NCBI GenBank assembly: GCA_013150955.1 | Contig: JAADJD010000032.1 | Span: 1-62,061, forward strand | DNA: 62,061 bases | Direction of reading: 5' to 3' | DNA from: Calditrichota bacterium | GTDB taxonomy: Bacteria; Calditrichota; Calditrichia; RBG-13-44-9; J042 | Shown: positions 1 through 7,301 of the stretch, piece after piece | Numbering within the stretch: position 1 is the stretch's first letter | Layout of the letters: each line of letters starts with the position of its first letter | Notes under the pieces: model-generated | The model's database searches: none | Told to the model about the DNA's origin: nothing | What the model saw: the letters and a program-made list of their open reading frames with translations, nothing else | Program-made: the position numbers and the translations under genes

Positions 1-610
1 GAAGCTTTTTGATCTTATTATGTACATGCTGGAAGAAAAAGGCCTCATCCTGCGCAGAGGTACCCTTATAGACGCCAGTATTATCCAGGCGGCGCGGTGT
101 CCCCGCAAGAAAACACCCGATAGTGGGGACAATGAAGAAAGCCCCTCTCTGCAGCAGGACAGGGATGCGGATTTTCTTAAGCGTGGCAATCGTAGCTACT
201 ATGGGTATAAAGCTCACATTGGAGTTGATGAAGGTCCGGGGATTATCCGTCAGGGCAGTTTTACGGCGGCCAGTGTTCATGATTCCCAGGAGTTTGAGAA
301 ACGGCTTTGTAGGGATGAAACTTCGGTGTTTGCGGATAAGGCTTATGCAGAACATTCGAGGAAACGGTAGCTTTGTAGCCAAGGCGTGCATTGTGGCATA
401 TTGGACAGGGCCTATCGAAATCGAACGTTGTAGAATCATCAAAAGAAGCGGAATAAACAAAAGAGTCGAGTAAGAGGCGTGGTAGAATGCGTATTTGCTC
501 ATTTCAAAAACCCCTATGGGTTTCACCGGGAAAAACCCTTTTGAGGGAATAATTAAGGGATTTGCACAAGTATTTAAAGTCCCTTTGGCGATGAAAAGAA
601 AGGGTAATGG
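1..610 (+). pseudogene. IS5-family transposase remnant, C-terminal part
   Basis: The reading frame enters from the left edge and keeps recognisable DDE-transposase sequence: GTLIDASII, then a KRGNRSYYGYKAHIG segment typical of the IS5 family, then FADKAYAE. The same frame is interrupted by TAG at 368-370, TAG at 431-433 and TGA at 542-544. Transposase-like sequence nevertheless continues past the first two stops (RVRGVVECVFAHFKNPYGF near 455-520), so these are in-frame nonsense mutations in one old gene, not separate genes. The last conserved positions lie near 610 (a KRKGNGGKFVNF segment, shifted in frame). No terminal inverted repeat is recognisable on the right side. The remnant is inactive. 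The family assignment is from motif memory and the subgroup is not determined. Confidence 0.8.
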
Positions 611-689
611 AGGAAAATTTGTTAATTTTAGGCTACGAATTGATTTCATTGAATTGATTTTGTCTAAGATTTTTTCGTCGAATTTTTAA

Positions 690-1066
690 TTCGTCAATAC
701 AAGTATTTTTTCAAAGGTTTCATAATATCACTCCATAGTTGATTGTGTATCTTTAATTGGGGTTGAGGGAAAAAAGAATAAATTCAGTTTCCTGTCGACA
801 AAGTCAAAAATAATTAAATCACAAACAGCTGAGTTTATTAAAGATAACGGCACCGTTTTCGTAACAATGTTACTAAAAATTAAACGCATTTTAGAGAAAT
901 TACTACAAAAAAAGCATCATTTATCTGGAAAATGTTCCGAAAACTGATGGCAATGGTTAGCATACCTGAGATTTGCAATTGCTTTATGGGCAGTTGACAG
1001 GATTATGAACACCTAAATTCGAGATGGCGGTTTTTAAAGTAAGCTATTGCCTCATCAGCGTTGTGT
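690..1066. other. AT-rich non-coding stretch
   Basis: About 380 bases between the transposase remnant and the first MITE-like repeat. The sequence is AT-rich with no ORF of convincing composition, no ribosome site followed by a start, and no strong hairpin. It may be residual insertion-sequence DNA. Confidence 0.5.
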
Positions 1067-1071
1067 TTTAA

Positions 1072-1235
1072 CCCAGATCATGCAATAGCCTACGAATTAC
1101 ACGAATTAAAACGAATAAAAATAATAAAATCCATTTGATGATAGCTGGATAAAATGTGTTTCAGGGTTTATTCGCGATTTTGTAGATATTTTTTGGCTTC
1201 ATTCGCGTGATTCGTGGGTGAACGCATTATTTGGG
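1072..1235. repeat. MITE-like element, copy 1
   Basis: Full-length copy (164 bp) of the interspersed family. Left end CCCAGATCATGCAATAG, right end GCATTATTTGGG. The element is flanked on both sides by TTTAA (1067-1071 and 1236-1240), a 5-bp direct repeat read as a target-site duplication. The imperfect terminal inverted repeats extend about 35 bases into the element (CCTACGAATTACACGAAT on the left against ATTCGCGTGATTCGTGG on the right). The short ORFs crossing it are spurious. Confidence 0.85.
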
Positions 1236-1240
1236 TTTAA

Positions 1241-1739
1241 AGGAAACCACAGGGGCTTGTTCACGCGCTGATTATGCCCGAGTGTCCAGTCCAAAAGATT
1301 CGGGAAGTGTTCTAACAGATACCGATGTATTGGTACAGATTGCATGGGATGAAATTGTCCCTCCACAGATTCCTGACGAGCCTACATTGTTCATCATTTA
1401 CAACTACCAAAAAATGTCCGGTCTACACGCCCAGGCGAATGCCCGCGGCTACCGTATTCGTTAAAGGCCATCTGCTAACTGCCCACTGCCTACTGCATAC
1501 TGCCAACTGCCTACTGCCTCTCACTTCCCACTTTTCTTAAAATTGAGAATCTCCCTTCCCTTTCTCTCTCAAATCTGAGAATTCATTCACATTTGTAAAA
1601 CAATTCAACCAATACGTAACATTCTGTAGATTAATAAATTATATTAATTCTCATTAACACAATCCTCACTGGCATCGCAATTGCCTTTCTACAGTGTGCA
1701 ATGTAGAAATGACGCATTGAAAACTTGAGGTAAAGACTC
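1241..1739. other. Intergenic region with heptamer-like repeats
   Basis: No convincing gene. From about 1468 to 1525 the sequence is a loose tandem of seven-base units of the form YACTGCC (tactgcc, aactgcc, cactgcc), also seen at 28.0-28.6 kb and 48.7-48.8 kb. At 1630-1648 there is an AT-rich inverted repeat (ATTAAT, seven bases, ATTAAT) about 90 bases upstream of the MerR start, which could be part of its promoter. A 77-codon ORF across 1231-1464 begins inside the repeat and has no recognisable family. Confidence 0.45.
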
Positions 1740-2213
1740 GTGCAGGAGACCATTGGAAAATATGAACCCGTGCTCACCATCGGCACCGTTGCCAGACTGC
1801 TGAAAGTGGCCGTGCAAACGCTGCGCCTGTACGAGCAGGAAGGCCTGGTGCTGCCACACAAAACGCCCGGTGGACGGCGGATGTATTCCCTGCACGATGT
1901 GGAACGCCTGCAATGCATTCGGGAGATGATTACCGTACACGGGTTGAATCTTCAGGGCATTCGCAAATTGTATGCCCTGATCCCCTGCTGGGAATATCTC
2001 GGGGGACTGGACGCGGATTGCCGAACGTGTCCGGTGTATCATCAGGTGCAGGGCCCCTGCTGGAGTGTGCGGGACGTGGGACAAAAATGTCGACACCAAA
2101 ATTGCCGGGAATGCCCGGTGTATCGGTTGCCCATCAACTGCCACAGTTTGAAACAAATCATTTTCCAGCGGGGCGAGCCCGTTATCGATAACAATCAAAC
2201 ATCGAACACATAA
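1740..2213 (+). CDS. MerR-family regulator with Cys-rich C-terminus
   Basis: A 157-residue MerR-type transcription factor. The N-terminal winged helix-turn-helix occupies about residues 10-75 (LTIGTVARLLKVAVQTLRLY, then EGLVLP and GGRRMYS). After the linking helix, the C-terminal half is unusually rich in cysteine (CWEY, CRTC, CW, CRHQNCREC, NCH; nine Cys within about 55 residues), arranged like a metal or redox-sensing centre rather than a drug pocket. The start is GTG at 1740, with GAGG about nine bases upstream. The sulfide:quinone oxidoreductase starts 17 bases downstream on the same strand, so the likely job is control of that sulfur operon in response to a thiol-reactive or redox signal. 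The ligand is inference. I do not recognise a named subfamily. Confidence 0.85.
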   Translation: MQETIGKYEPVLTIGTVARLLKVAVQTLRLYEQEGLVLPHKTPGGRRMYSLHDVERLQCIREMITVHGLNLQGIRKLYALIPCWEYLGGLDADCRTCPVYHQVQGPCWSVRDVGQKCRHQNCRECPVYRLPINCHSLKQIIFQRGEPVIDNNQTSNT

Positions 2214-2230
2214 AACAAGCGAGGGTTGCT

Positions 2231-3460
2231 ATGAAGAAATTGCTTATTCTGGGGGCTGGCACCGCGGGAACCATCATGGTGAATAAACTGGCCCCGGTTT
2301 TGGACAAACGCGAATGGCAGATCACTCTGGTGGATCAGGACGAAATCCACTATTATCAACCCGGATTTCTATTCATTCCGTTTGGCATATACACCCGCCA
2401 GGATGTTATCAAGCCCAAACGGGATTTTTTCCCGCCAGGCGTTGAAGTGATCATTTCTCCCATCGAGCTGATCGAACCCGATCGCAATCGCGTGAAACTG
2501 CAGAACGGAAAGGTGCTGAACTACGACATCCTGATCATTGCCACCGGAAGCCACATCCATCCCGAAGAAACCGAAGGATTGCTGGACGGCGGCTGGCGGC
2601 AGAATATCTTCGATTTTTACACCGTGGATGGCGCCTGTGCGCTGGCCCAGCATTTGAAATACTGGGAAGGCGGCAAACTGGTAATGAACGTGGTGGAAAT
2701 GCCCATCAAATGCCCGGTGGCCCCACTGGAATTCGTTTTCCTGGCGGACTGGTGGTTCACCGAACAGGGCATTCGGGATAAGGTGGAGATCGAATACGTC
2801 ACCCCGCTGCCCGGAGCATTTACCAAACCCATCGCGTCCAAATATCTGGGAAATTTCCTGGAAAAGAAAAACATTCGCCTGGTGGCTGAATTTAACACCG
2901 GTCGAGTGGATAGCACCCGGAACAAACTCATCTCCTGGGATGGTCGCGAGGTGGATTATGATCTGCTGGTCATTGTCCCAACCATCATGGGCGCGGACGT
3001 TATCGGACGTTCGGGTATGGGTGATGATCTGAACTTCATCCCCACCGATCCGCACACGCTGCAATCCAAACAGTGGGAAAATATTTTCGTGATTGGTGAT
3101 GCCACCGACGTGCCCACCTCCAAAGCGGGATCGGTTGCCCATTTCGAATCGGAAATCCTGTTCGAAAACATTCTGCGCTACATCGACGGACGCCCCCTGC
3201 TCCCGGACTTTGACGGACACGCCAATTGTTTCATCGAATCGGGCTTTGGCAAAGGCCTGTTGATCGATTTCAACTACACGGTGGAACCGTTGCCGGGGAA
3301 ATTTCCCTTACCCGGCATTGGCCCCTACTCGCTTTTAGAGGAAACCCGGATGAACCACTGGGGCAAAATGATGTTCCGCTGGATGTACTGGAATTTGCTC
3401 CTGAAAGGAGCAGAATTACCCATCGAAGCACAAATGAACATGGCAGGAAAGAGGCGATAA
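2231..3460 (+). CDS. sqr: Sulfide:quinone oxidoreductase-like flavoprotein
   Basis: FAD-dependent pyridine nucleotide-disulfide reductase fold, 409 residues. The N-terminal dinucleotide-binding motif is LILGAGTAGT (residues 5-14). ATGSHIHPE near 104-112 and the FAD-closing segment NIFVIGDATDVPTSKAG (284-300) follow. Two cysteines sit where sulfide:quinone oxidoreductases carry their redox pair: Cys161 in PIKCPVAP and Cys333 in ANCFIESG. The enzyme oxidises sulfide at the cytoplasmic-membrane surface and passes electrons to quinone, leaving polysulfide or protein-bound sulfane sulfur. The first cysteine of classic type I enzymes is not obvious, which fits the divergent types. The downstream DUF1641, DsrC-like and DsrE-like genes follow at short spacing and give the context of sulfur-carrier handling. 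Confidence 0.88.
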   Translation: MKKLLILGAGTAGTIMVNKLAPVLDKREWQITLVDQDEIHYYQPGFLFIPFGIYTRQDVIKPKRDFFPPGVEVIISPIELIEPDRNRVKLQNGKVLNYDILIIATGSHIHPEETEGLLDGGWRQNIFDFYTVDGACALAQHLKYWEGGKLVMNVVEMPIKCPVAPLEFVFLADWWFTEQGIRDKVEIEYVTPLPGAFTKPIASKYLGNFLEKKNIRLVAEFNTGRVDSTRNKLISWDGREVDYDLLVIVPTIMGADVIGRSGMGDDLNFIPTDPHTLQSKQWENIFVIGDATDVPTSKAGSVAHFESEILFENILRYIDGRPLLPDFDGHANCFIESGFGKGLLIDFNYTVEPLPGKFPLPGIGPYSLLEETRMNHWGKMMFRWMYWNLLLKGAELPIEAQMNMAGKRR

Positions 3461-3462
3461 CC

Positions 3463-4179
3463 ATGGAAAACAAAACCATTCAACAACAACTGGAATCCAT
3501 TCAGCAGCAATTGAACTATATCGTCAGTGAGATTGAGGCCGAGCGTCGGCGACGGCGCGAACTGGAGGAACTGAAATCGGATCTCAACTTAATTGCCCGC
3601 GATGTGTTTCAGGCTGCGGTCGAGGAACTGGACGGTGTGGCCCAGCACATCGATACCGGTGATGTGCTCCACCTTCTAAAAAAGTTGCTGCGCAACGTGC
3701 GGAATCTCAGCAAACTCATGGATCAACTGGAAAGCCTGATGAGCTTTGTGGAAGATGCCGGCCCGCTGACCAAAGAGGTGGTTCTGGAGCTCATGCAAAC
3801 CCTGGATGAGCTGGATCGAAAGGGCTATTTCGACTTCATGGCCGAAGCACTGAAAATTATCGATACCATCGTTACCTCATTTACAGTAGAAGACGTCCGA
3901 TTGCTTCGGGAAAACATCGCACACATTCTGATCACCGTCAAGAACCTGACCCAGCCCGAAATGCTGGCCACAGTCAACAACGCGCTGAGCTTCTTTAAGG
4001 AGATGGACATTGAAATTGAAGAGGAAGTATCCTACTGGAAGATCTTTAAAGCATTGCGCGACCCGGAAATGCGGCGGGGCATTGCTTTCATGATTCAGTT
4101 CCTGAAAAACATGGCTTCCAAAAATGGGGAATTATTAAAACCTCTACAATCCAGGACAGAAACGAAACAGGAGGATTAA
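3463..4179 (+). CDS. DUF1641 family protein
   Basis: A 238-residue soluble, largely helical protein. Residues 1-50 are a charged coiled-coil (QQQLESIQQQLNYIVSEIEAE followed by RRRRREL), and the rest is amphipathic helix with LLKKLLRNVRNL and related segments. The frame is open further upstream, but ATG 3463 is the start: it lies two bases after the upstream stop with an AGGAAAGAGG ribosome site inside that gene's end. DUF1641 proteins commonly sit next to sulfide:quinone oxidoreductases and formate or hydrogenase-type flavoproteins, and are thought to act as accessory or docking subunits. The biochemical role is not established. Confidence 0.85.
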   Translation: MENKTIQQQLESIQQQLNYIVSEIEAERRRRRELEELKSDLNLIARDVFQAAVEELDGVAQHIDTGDVLHLLKKLLRNVRNLSKLMDQLESLMSFVEDAGPLTKEVVLELMQTLDELDRKGYFDFMAEALKIIDTIVTSFTVEDVRLLRENIAHILITVKNLTQPEMLATVNNALSFFKEMDIEIEEEVSYWKIFKALRDPEMRRGIAFMIQFLKNMASKNGELLKPLQSRTETKQED

Positions 4180-4181
4180 CC

Positions 4182-4496
4182 ATGGCAACCAAAACCATTG
4201 CCGGAAAAAGCATCGAAGTAGACGCCGAAGGCTTTTTGTTGAATCCAGACGATTGGAACGAGGCCATTGCGGAAGCGCTGGCCCGGGAAGAAGGCATTGA
4301 GCTTACGGAAGAACACTGGAAGGTCATTCGGTTTATGCGGCAGGACTTTAAAGAGCGCGGGCAGATTCCCACCATCCGGCGCATCAAAAACGCCGGGGGA
4401 ATTCCGGTACAGGATCTGTATCGCCTTTTCCCGGACGGCCCGGCCAAAAAAGCCGCGAAAATTGCGGGATTGGGTAAACCTCAGGGCTGCGTCTAA
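4182..4496 (+). CDS. DsrC/TusE-like sulfur-carrier protein, single C-terminal Cys
   Basis: A 104-residue member of the DsrC/TusE fold. Typical features are the N-terminal DAEGFLLNPDDWNE, the central EEHWKVIRFMRQDF and the flexible C-terminal arm ending GKPQGCV with the invariant penultimate cysteine. In true DsrC a second cysteine lies about eleven residues before it. Here that position is alanine, so the protein is a one-cysteine member that can carry a persulfide but cannot form the intramolecular trisulfide-type bridge used with dissimilatory sulfite reductase. An AGGAGG site precedes ATG 4182, three bases after the DUF1641 stop. No dsrAB is in the window. A role as acceptor of sulfur from the oxidoreductase is inference. 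Confidence 0.87.
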   Translation: MATKTIAGKSIEVDAEGFLLNPDDWNEAIAEALAREEGIELTEEHWKVIRFMRQDFKERGQIPTIRRIKNAGGIPVQDLYRLFPDGPAKKAAKIAGLGKPQGCV

Positions 4497-4539
4497 CCCT
4501 GAACAATAATCCAGAACGCCAAAACCACAGGAGGCACCG

Positions 4540-5016
4540 ATGGCGGTAGACAAAGAAAAATTAGGCAAAGTATCGATTATCATTTCCCGGGGAACGGTGG
4601 AGGGGATTTATCCTGGCCTGATCATGGCCAATGGTGCCCGAATGGAGGGCATCGAGGCGAATATCTTTTTTACGTTCTTCGGCCTGCATGCCATTCACAA
4701 AAAGAAAATGAAAAAAATCCGTGTGGATACGGTAGGGAATCCAGCGCTGGGCATTCCACCCATCATCGGCATCATTCCCGGCATGTCCGCAATGGTGACC
4801 CGGATGATGCTTAAGGAAATGGACAAACTGGATATTCCACCAGTGGATGAATTTCTGGAAATGATTGCAGCGGCGGGGGCGAACATTTACGCCTGTAAAG
4901 CGGCCATGGATATGTTCCATTTCACCAAAGAAGATTTGATTGATGAAGTAGCCGATGTACTGACCGTGGGGCAATTTTACGAAATAGCTGCCGGCGGCGC
5001 GATCATCTTCACCTGA
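4540..5016 (+). CDS. DsrE-family sulfur-relay protein (DsrE2-like)
   Basis: A 158-residue protein of the DsrE/DsrF-like superfamily. It opens with KVSIIISRGTVEG, has an alternating beta/alpha pattern with FFTFFGLHAI, and carries the conserved cysteine in IYACKAAMDMF near residue 119, the site that holds a persulfide in this family. The 40-residue insertion around GNPALGIPPIIGIIPGMSAM resembles the membrane-associated DsrE2 (peroxiredoxin-like) subgroup. It is the last gene of the sulfur operon. AGGAGG lies seven bases before ATG 4540, and a bidirectional hairpin terminator follows at 5041-5062. Substrate and partner are inferred from the neighbours. Confidence 0.85.
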   Translation: MAVDKEKLGKVSIIISRGTVEGIYPGLIMANGARMEGIEANIFFTFFGLHAIHKKKMKKIRVDTVGNPALGIPPIIGIIPGMSAMVTRMMLKEMDKLDIPPVDEFLEMIAAAGANIYACKAAMDMFHFTKEDLIDEVADVLTVGQFYEIAAGGAIIFT

Positions 5017-5033
5017 TAGCCGGTTCGTTCAAT

Positions 5034-5068
5034 GAAAAAATCCCGGGGCCACAGCCCCGGGATTTAAT
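5034..5068. terminator. Bidirectional rho-independent terminator
   Basis: Perfect 9-bp stem TCCCGGGGC (5041-5049) / GCCCCGGGA (5054-5062) with loop CACA, preceded by an A run and followed by TTTAAT. It lies between convergent genes and can serve both. Confidence 0.85.
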
Positions 5069-5093
5069 ATCTGTTCCCCATTTTCCATTCGCT

Positions 5094-6812
5094 TTATTTC
5101 AAGAGCAACATTTTTCGCGTCTGCTGGAACCGGGTGGTATAAAGCCGGAAATAATACATGCCACTGGGCAGATCCCGGGCTTCAAATTGAACCTCGTACT
5201 GTCCAGCACCGAGCTCTTTGTTTACCAGAGTCTTAACCAACTGTCCCAGGGCATTATACACTTCCAGCTTCACCTGAATCTTCACCGGCAGGTGAAACCG
5301 GATGGTGGTCACGGGATTGAATGGATTGGGATAGTTCTGGTAGAGCTGAAAACCACTGGAGACAGAAACAGTCGGATCGTCAATCCCGGTGATAACGGCA
5401 TAAAAGACAAAGACTTCATAGGCATAATAATAAAAGTAATGAAACGAATCCCAGAACCAGAAGCCACCTTTTGCCGCCACCCAGGCCGATCCATCCCAGC
5501 TTTCGAAGCGAAAATACTCCGGAAAACCCTGGGCATTATTCTCAAAAATTTTGCGCCAATCATTAACCCACTCGTTAAACTGGAGATCCCACCAAAAAGC
5601 AATGGTTTGCGCCAGATAACCATTTGCATCATACAGGTAAGCATATTTTACGGTATTTAACCAATCCAAGCTGTAGGCTTCCCATTGCTGATACTTGATG
5701 CTATCAATACGGCCTTCTGCATTTCGATAATAAATCGATCGGCGTTGATTTTCCCAGCGGCTGGAATCGGCATTCCATTGCTGATACGTAAACCCGGCAT
5801 AGTTTCCATTCTCATCATAATGATATAACGTTCGAGAACTGAATACCCAGTCATTTAACTGCGAATCCCAGGAATAACTGGTGATCTCCGCCCAGCGGCC
5901 ATTTTCGTATCGAACAATTGATCGGCTTATATTCACATACTGCCCCAGATTGGCATCCCACCGCATATAGATGGAGCCTGCATACCATCCATCTTCAGTC
6001 CATTCGTAAATATACTTGTAATCGCCTACCCATTGCCCGGTGTCATCGTTCCACACCTGGCGTTCGTATTCTACCATCTTGCCATCTGGATTATATGTAT
6101 AAAGATATCGAGATACATTCCTCCAGCTTGCTGAGACAATATCCCATTCCTGATAAACCGATTCAACCAACTTCCCATCCGCATTAAAACAATATAACGA
6201 CCTCCAGGTGTTCTCCCAGCGGGTGGAATCCGGATTCCATGATTGGGATCGAAATTCAATTAGATAACCATTTGAATCGTAGCTCAACAGGGAGCGAGAG
6301 GAAGGCACCCACTTTCTGGCAACGGTATCCCAATATTCGTAAATTCTTTCGATTAATTCGCCCTGATCATCGTAAATCGAGAGGGTTCGGATTTCGTTTT
6401 CCCAGCGGGCAGAATCGGGATTCCACACATACCGGACAAAGCGGAGATACCTGTTGTCGGCGTTGTATTCATATATTTCCTTGTAGCGGACACTATCCCT
6501 GACGTAAATGACACTATCTACCCGGAACTTGGTGACGGCCAGTAATTGTGGCACCTCATCACTGAATTGGGGTATGCGGGACAACCATTCTGCCTGATTC
6601 TCATCCAATCCCGCCTTGATGTAGCGTTCCCGAATCAGTTCCTGCTGCATTTCTCTGGCATCCACGGGTTTCATCAGAATCGGTGGTTTGCTTTGATCGG
6701 AAAACAGGTACGACTCGGGAATGGGTTCTCCACCGGCCCATGCCAGTAAAGGAAATGCCAACATCCATCCAAGAAAAAGCCACCAGGCAAATCGTTGTTG
6801 AATATTATGCAT
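5094..6812 (-). CDS. Secreted 31-residue-repeat protein with type IX sorting domain
   Basis: A 572-residue exported protein. Residues 1-27 are a signal peptide (positively charged MHNIQQR, a hydrophobic core, AWAGG cleavage region). From about residue 115 to 460 there are about eleven tandem units of 31 residues, each opening with W-[ND]-x5-W and containing R-x-x-Y-x-Y-x-x-x-G. The pattern recalls the YD/RHS and MORN-like aromatic repeats but is not a family I can name. The last 85 residues are a Por secretion-type sorting domain (NYPNPFNPVTTIRF, VYNALGQLVKTL, LPSGMYYFRL, ending KMLLLK), implying type IX secretion and cell-surface anchoring or release. GGAGG stands before ATG 6812. It is monocistronic. 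The function is unknown; adhesion or carbohydrate contact is only a guess. Confidence 0.85.
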   Translation of the reverse strand: MHNIQQRFAWWLFLGWMLAFPLLAWAGGEPIPESYLFSDQSKPPILMKPVDAREMQQELIRERYIKAGLDENQAEWLSRIPQFSDEVPQLLAVTKFRVDSVIYVRDSVRYKEIYEYNADNRYLRFVRYVWNPDSARWENEIRTLSIYDDQGELIERIYEYWDTVARKWVPSSRSLLSYDSNGYLIEFRSQSWNPDSTRWENTWRSLYCFNADGKLVESVYQEWDIVSASWRNVSRYLYTYNPDGKMVEYERQVWNDDTGQWVGDYKYIYEWTEDGWYAGSIYMRWDANLGQYVNISRSIVRYENGRWAEITSYSWDSQLNDWVFSSRTLYHYDENGNYAGFTYQQWNADSSRWENQRRSIYYRNAEGRIDSIKYQQWEAYSLDWLNTVKYAYLYDANGYLAQTIAFWWDLQFNEWVNDWRKIFENNAQGFPEYFRFESWDGSAWVAAKGGFWFWDSFHYFYYYAYEVFVFYAVITGIDDPTVSVSSGFQLYQNYPNPFNPVTTIRFHLPVKIQVKLEVYNALGQLVKTLVNKELGAGQYEVQFEARDLPSGMYYFRLYTTRFQQTRKMLLLK

Positions 6813-7013
6813 AACAGACCTCCATTAGTTTAATGATTGGTAATTAAACAACCGGGTAAGTCTCTCAACCCCCAAATCCACCATCCATTTATTTATCTGC
6901 CCCCTCAGATCCTGACCGGGTGGGTACTGGTCTAAAATAACCCCATTCGCTATTCAATCAAAATATTTTATAATGCAACATTTTTATCATCGACGGCTGG
7001 AGAAAGACTTTAA

Positions 7014-7290
7014 CCCGGATTATGCGATAGAACCGCGAATGACACGAATTAACACAAATAAAAATAATAAAATGCTCTTGATTCTATCTGGATGAAAATG
7101 TTTTTCCGGATATATTCGCTATTTTATTGATTTTTTCGAATTCATTCGCGTGATTCGTGGTTTAACACATTATTGGGGATAAAATCCATTGGATTTGATA
7201 TGAATGAAAACTTGTTTCGGTGTTTATTCGCGCTTTTGTGGATATTTTTGGTTTTATTCACATCATTCACAGTTTAAAGCAACATTTGGG
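7014..7290. repeat. MITE-like element, copy 2, plus right-half fragment
   Basis: A full copy at 7014-7178 (left end CCCGGATTATGCGATAG, right end CACATTATTGGGG) is followed directly by a right-half fragment of a second copy (7179-7290), beginning at the internal AAAATCCATTGGATT segment and ending CAACATTTGGG. The flanks TTTAA and ATAAA do not match, so any target duplication here is lost. The remaining intergenic bases at 6840-7013 hold no visible gene. Confidence 0.75.
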
Positions 7291-7301
7291 ATGAGCTGGC
7301 C

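Noticed and set aside
1231-1464. 77-codon ORF beginning in the repeat
   Set aside because: It starts inside a MITE-like element, has no ribosome site and no recognisable domain.
2369-3220. 283-codon minus-strand ORF opposite the sulfide:quinone oxidoreductase
   Set aside because: Shadow frame of a clear flavoprotein; low-complexity His/Phe/Gln-rich sequence without a family.
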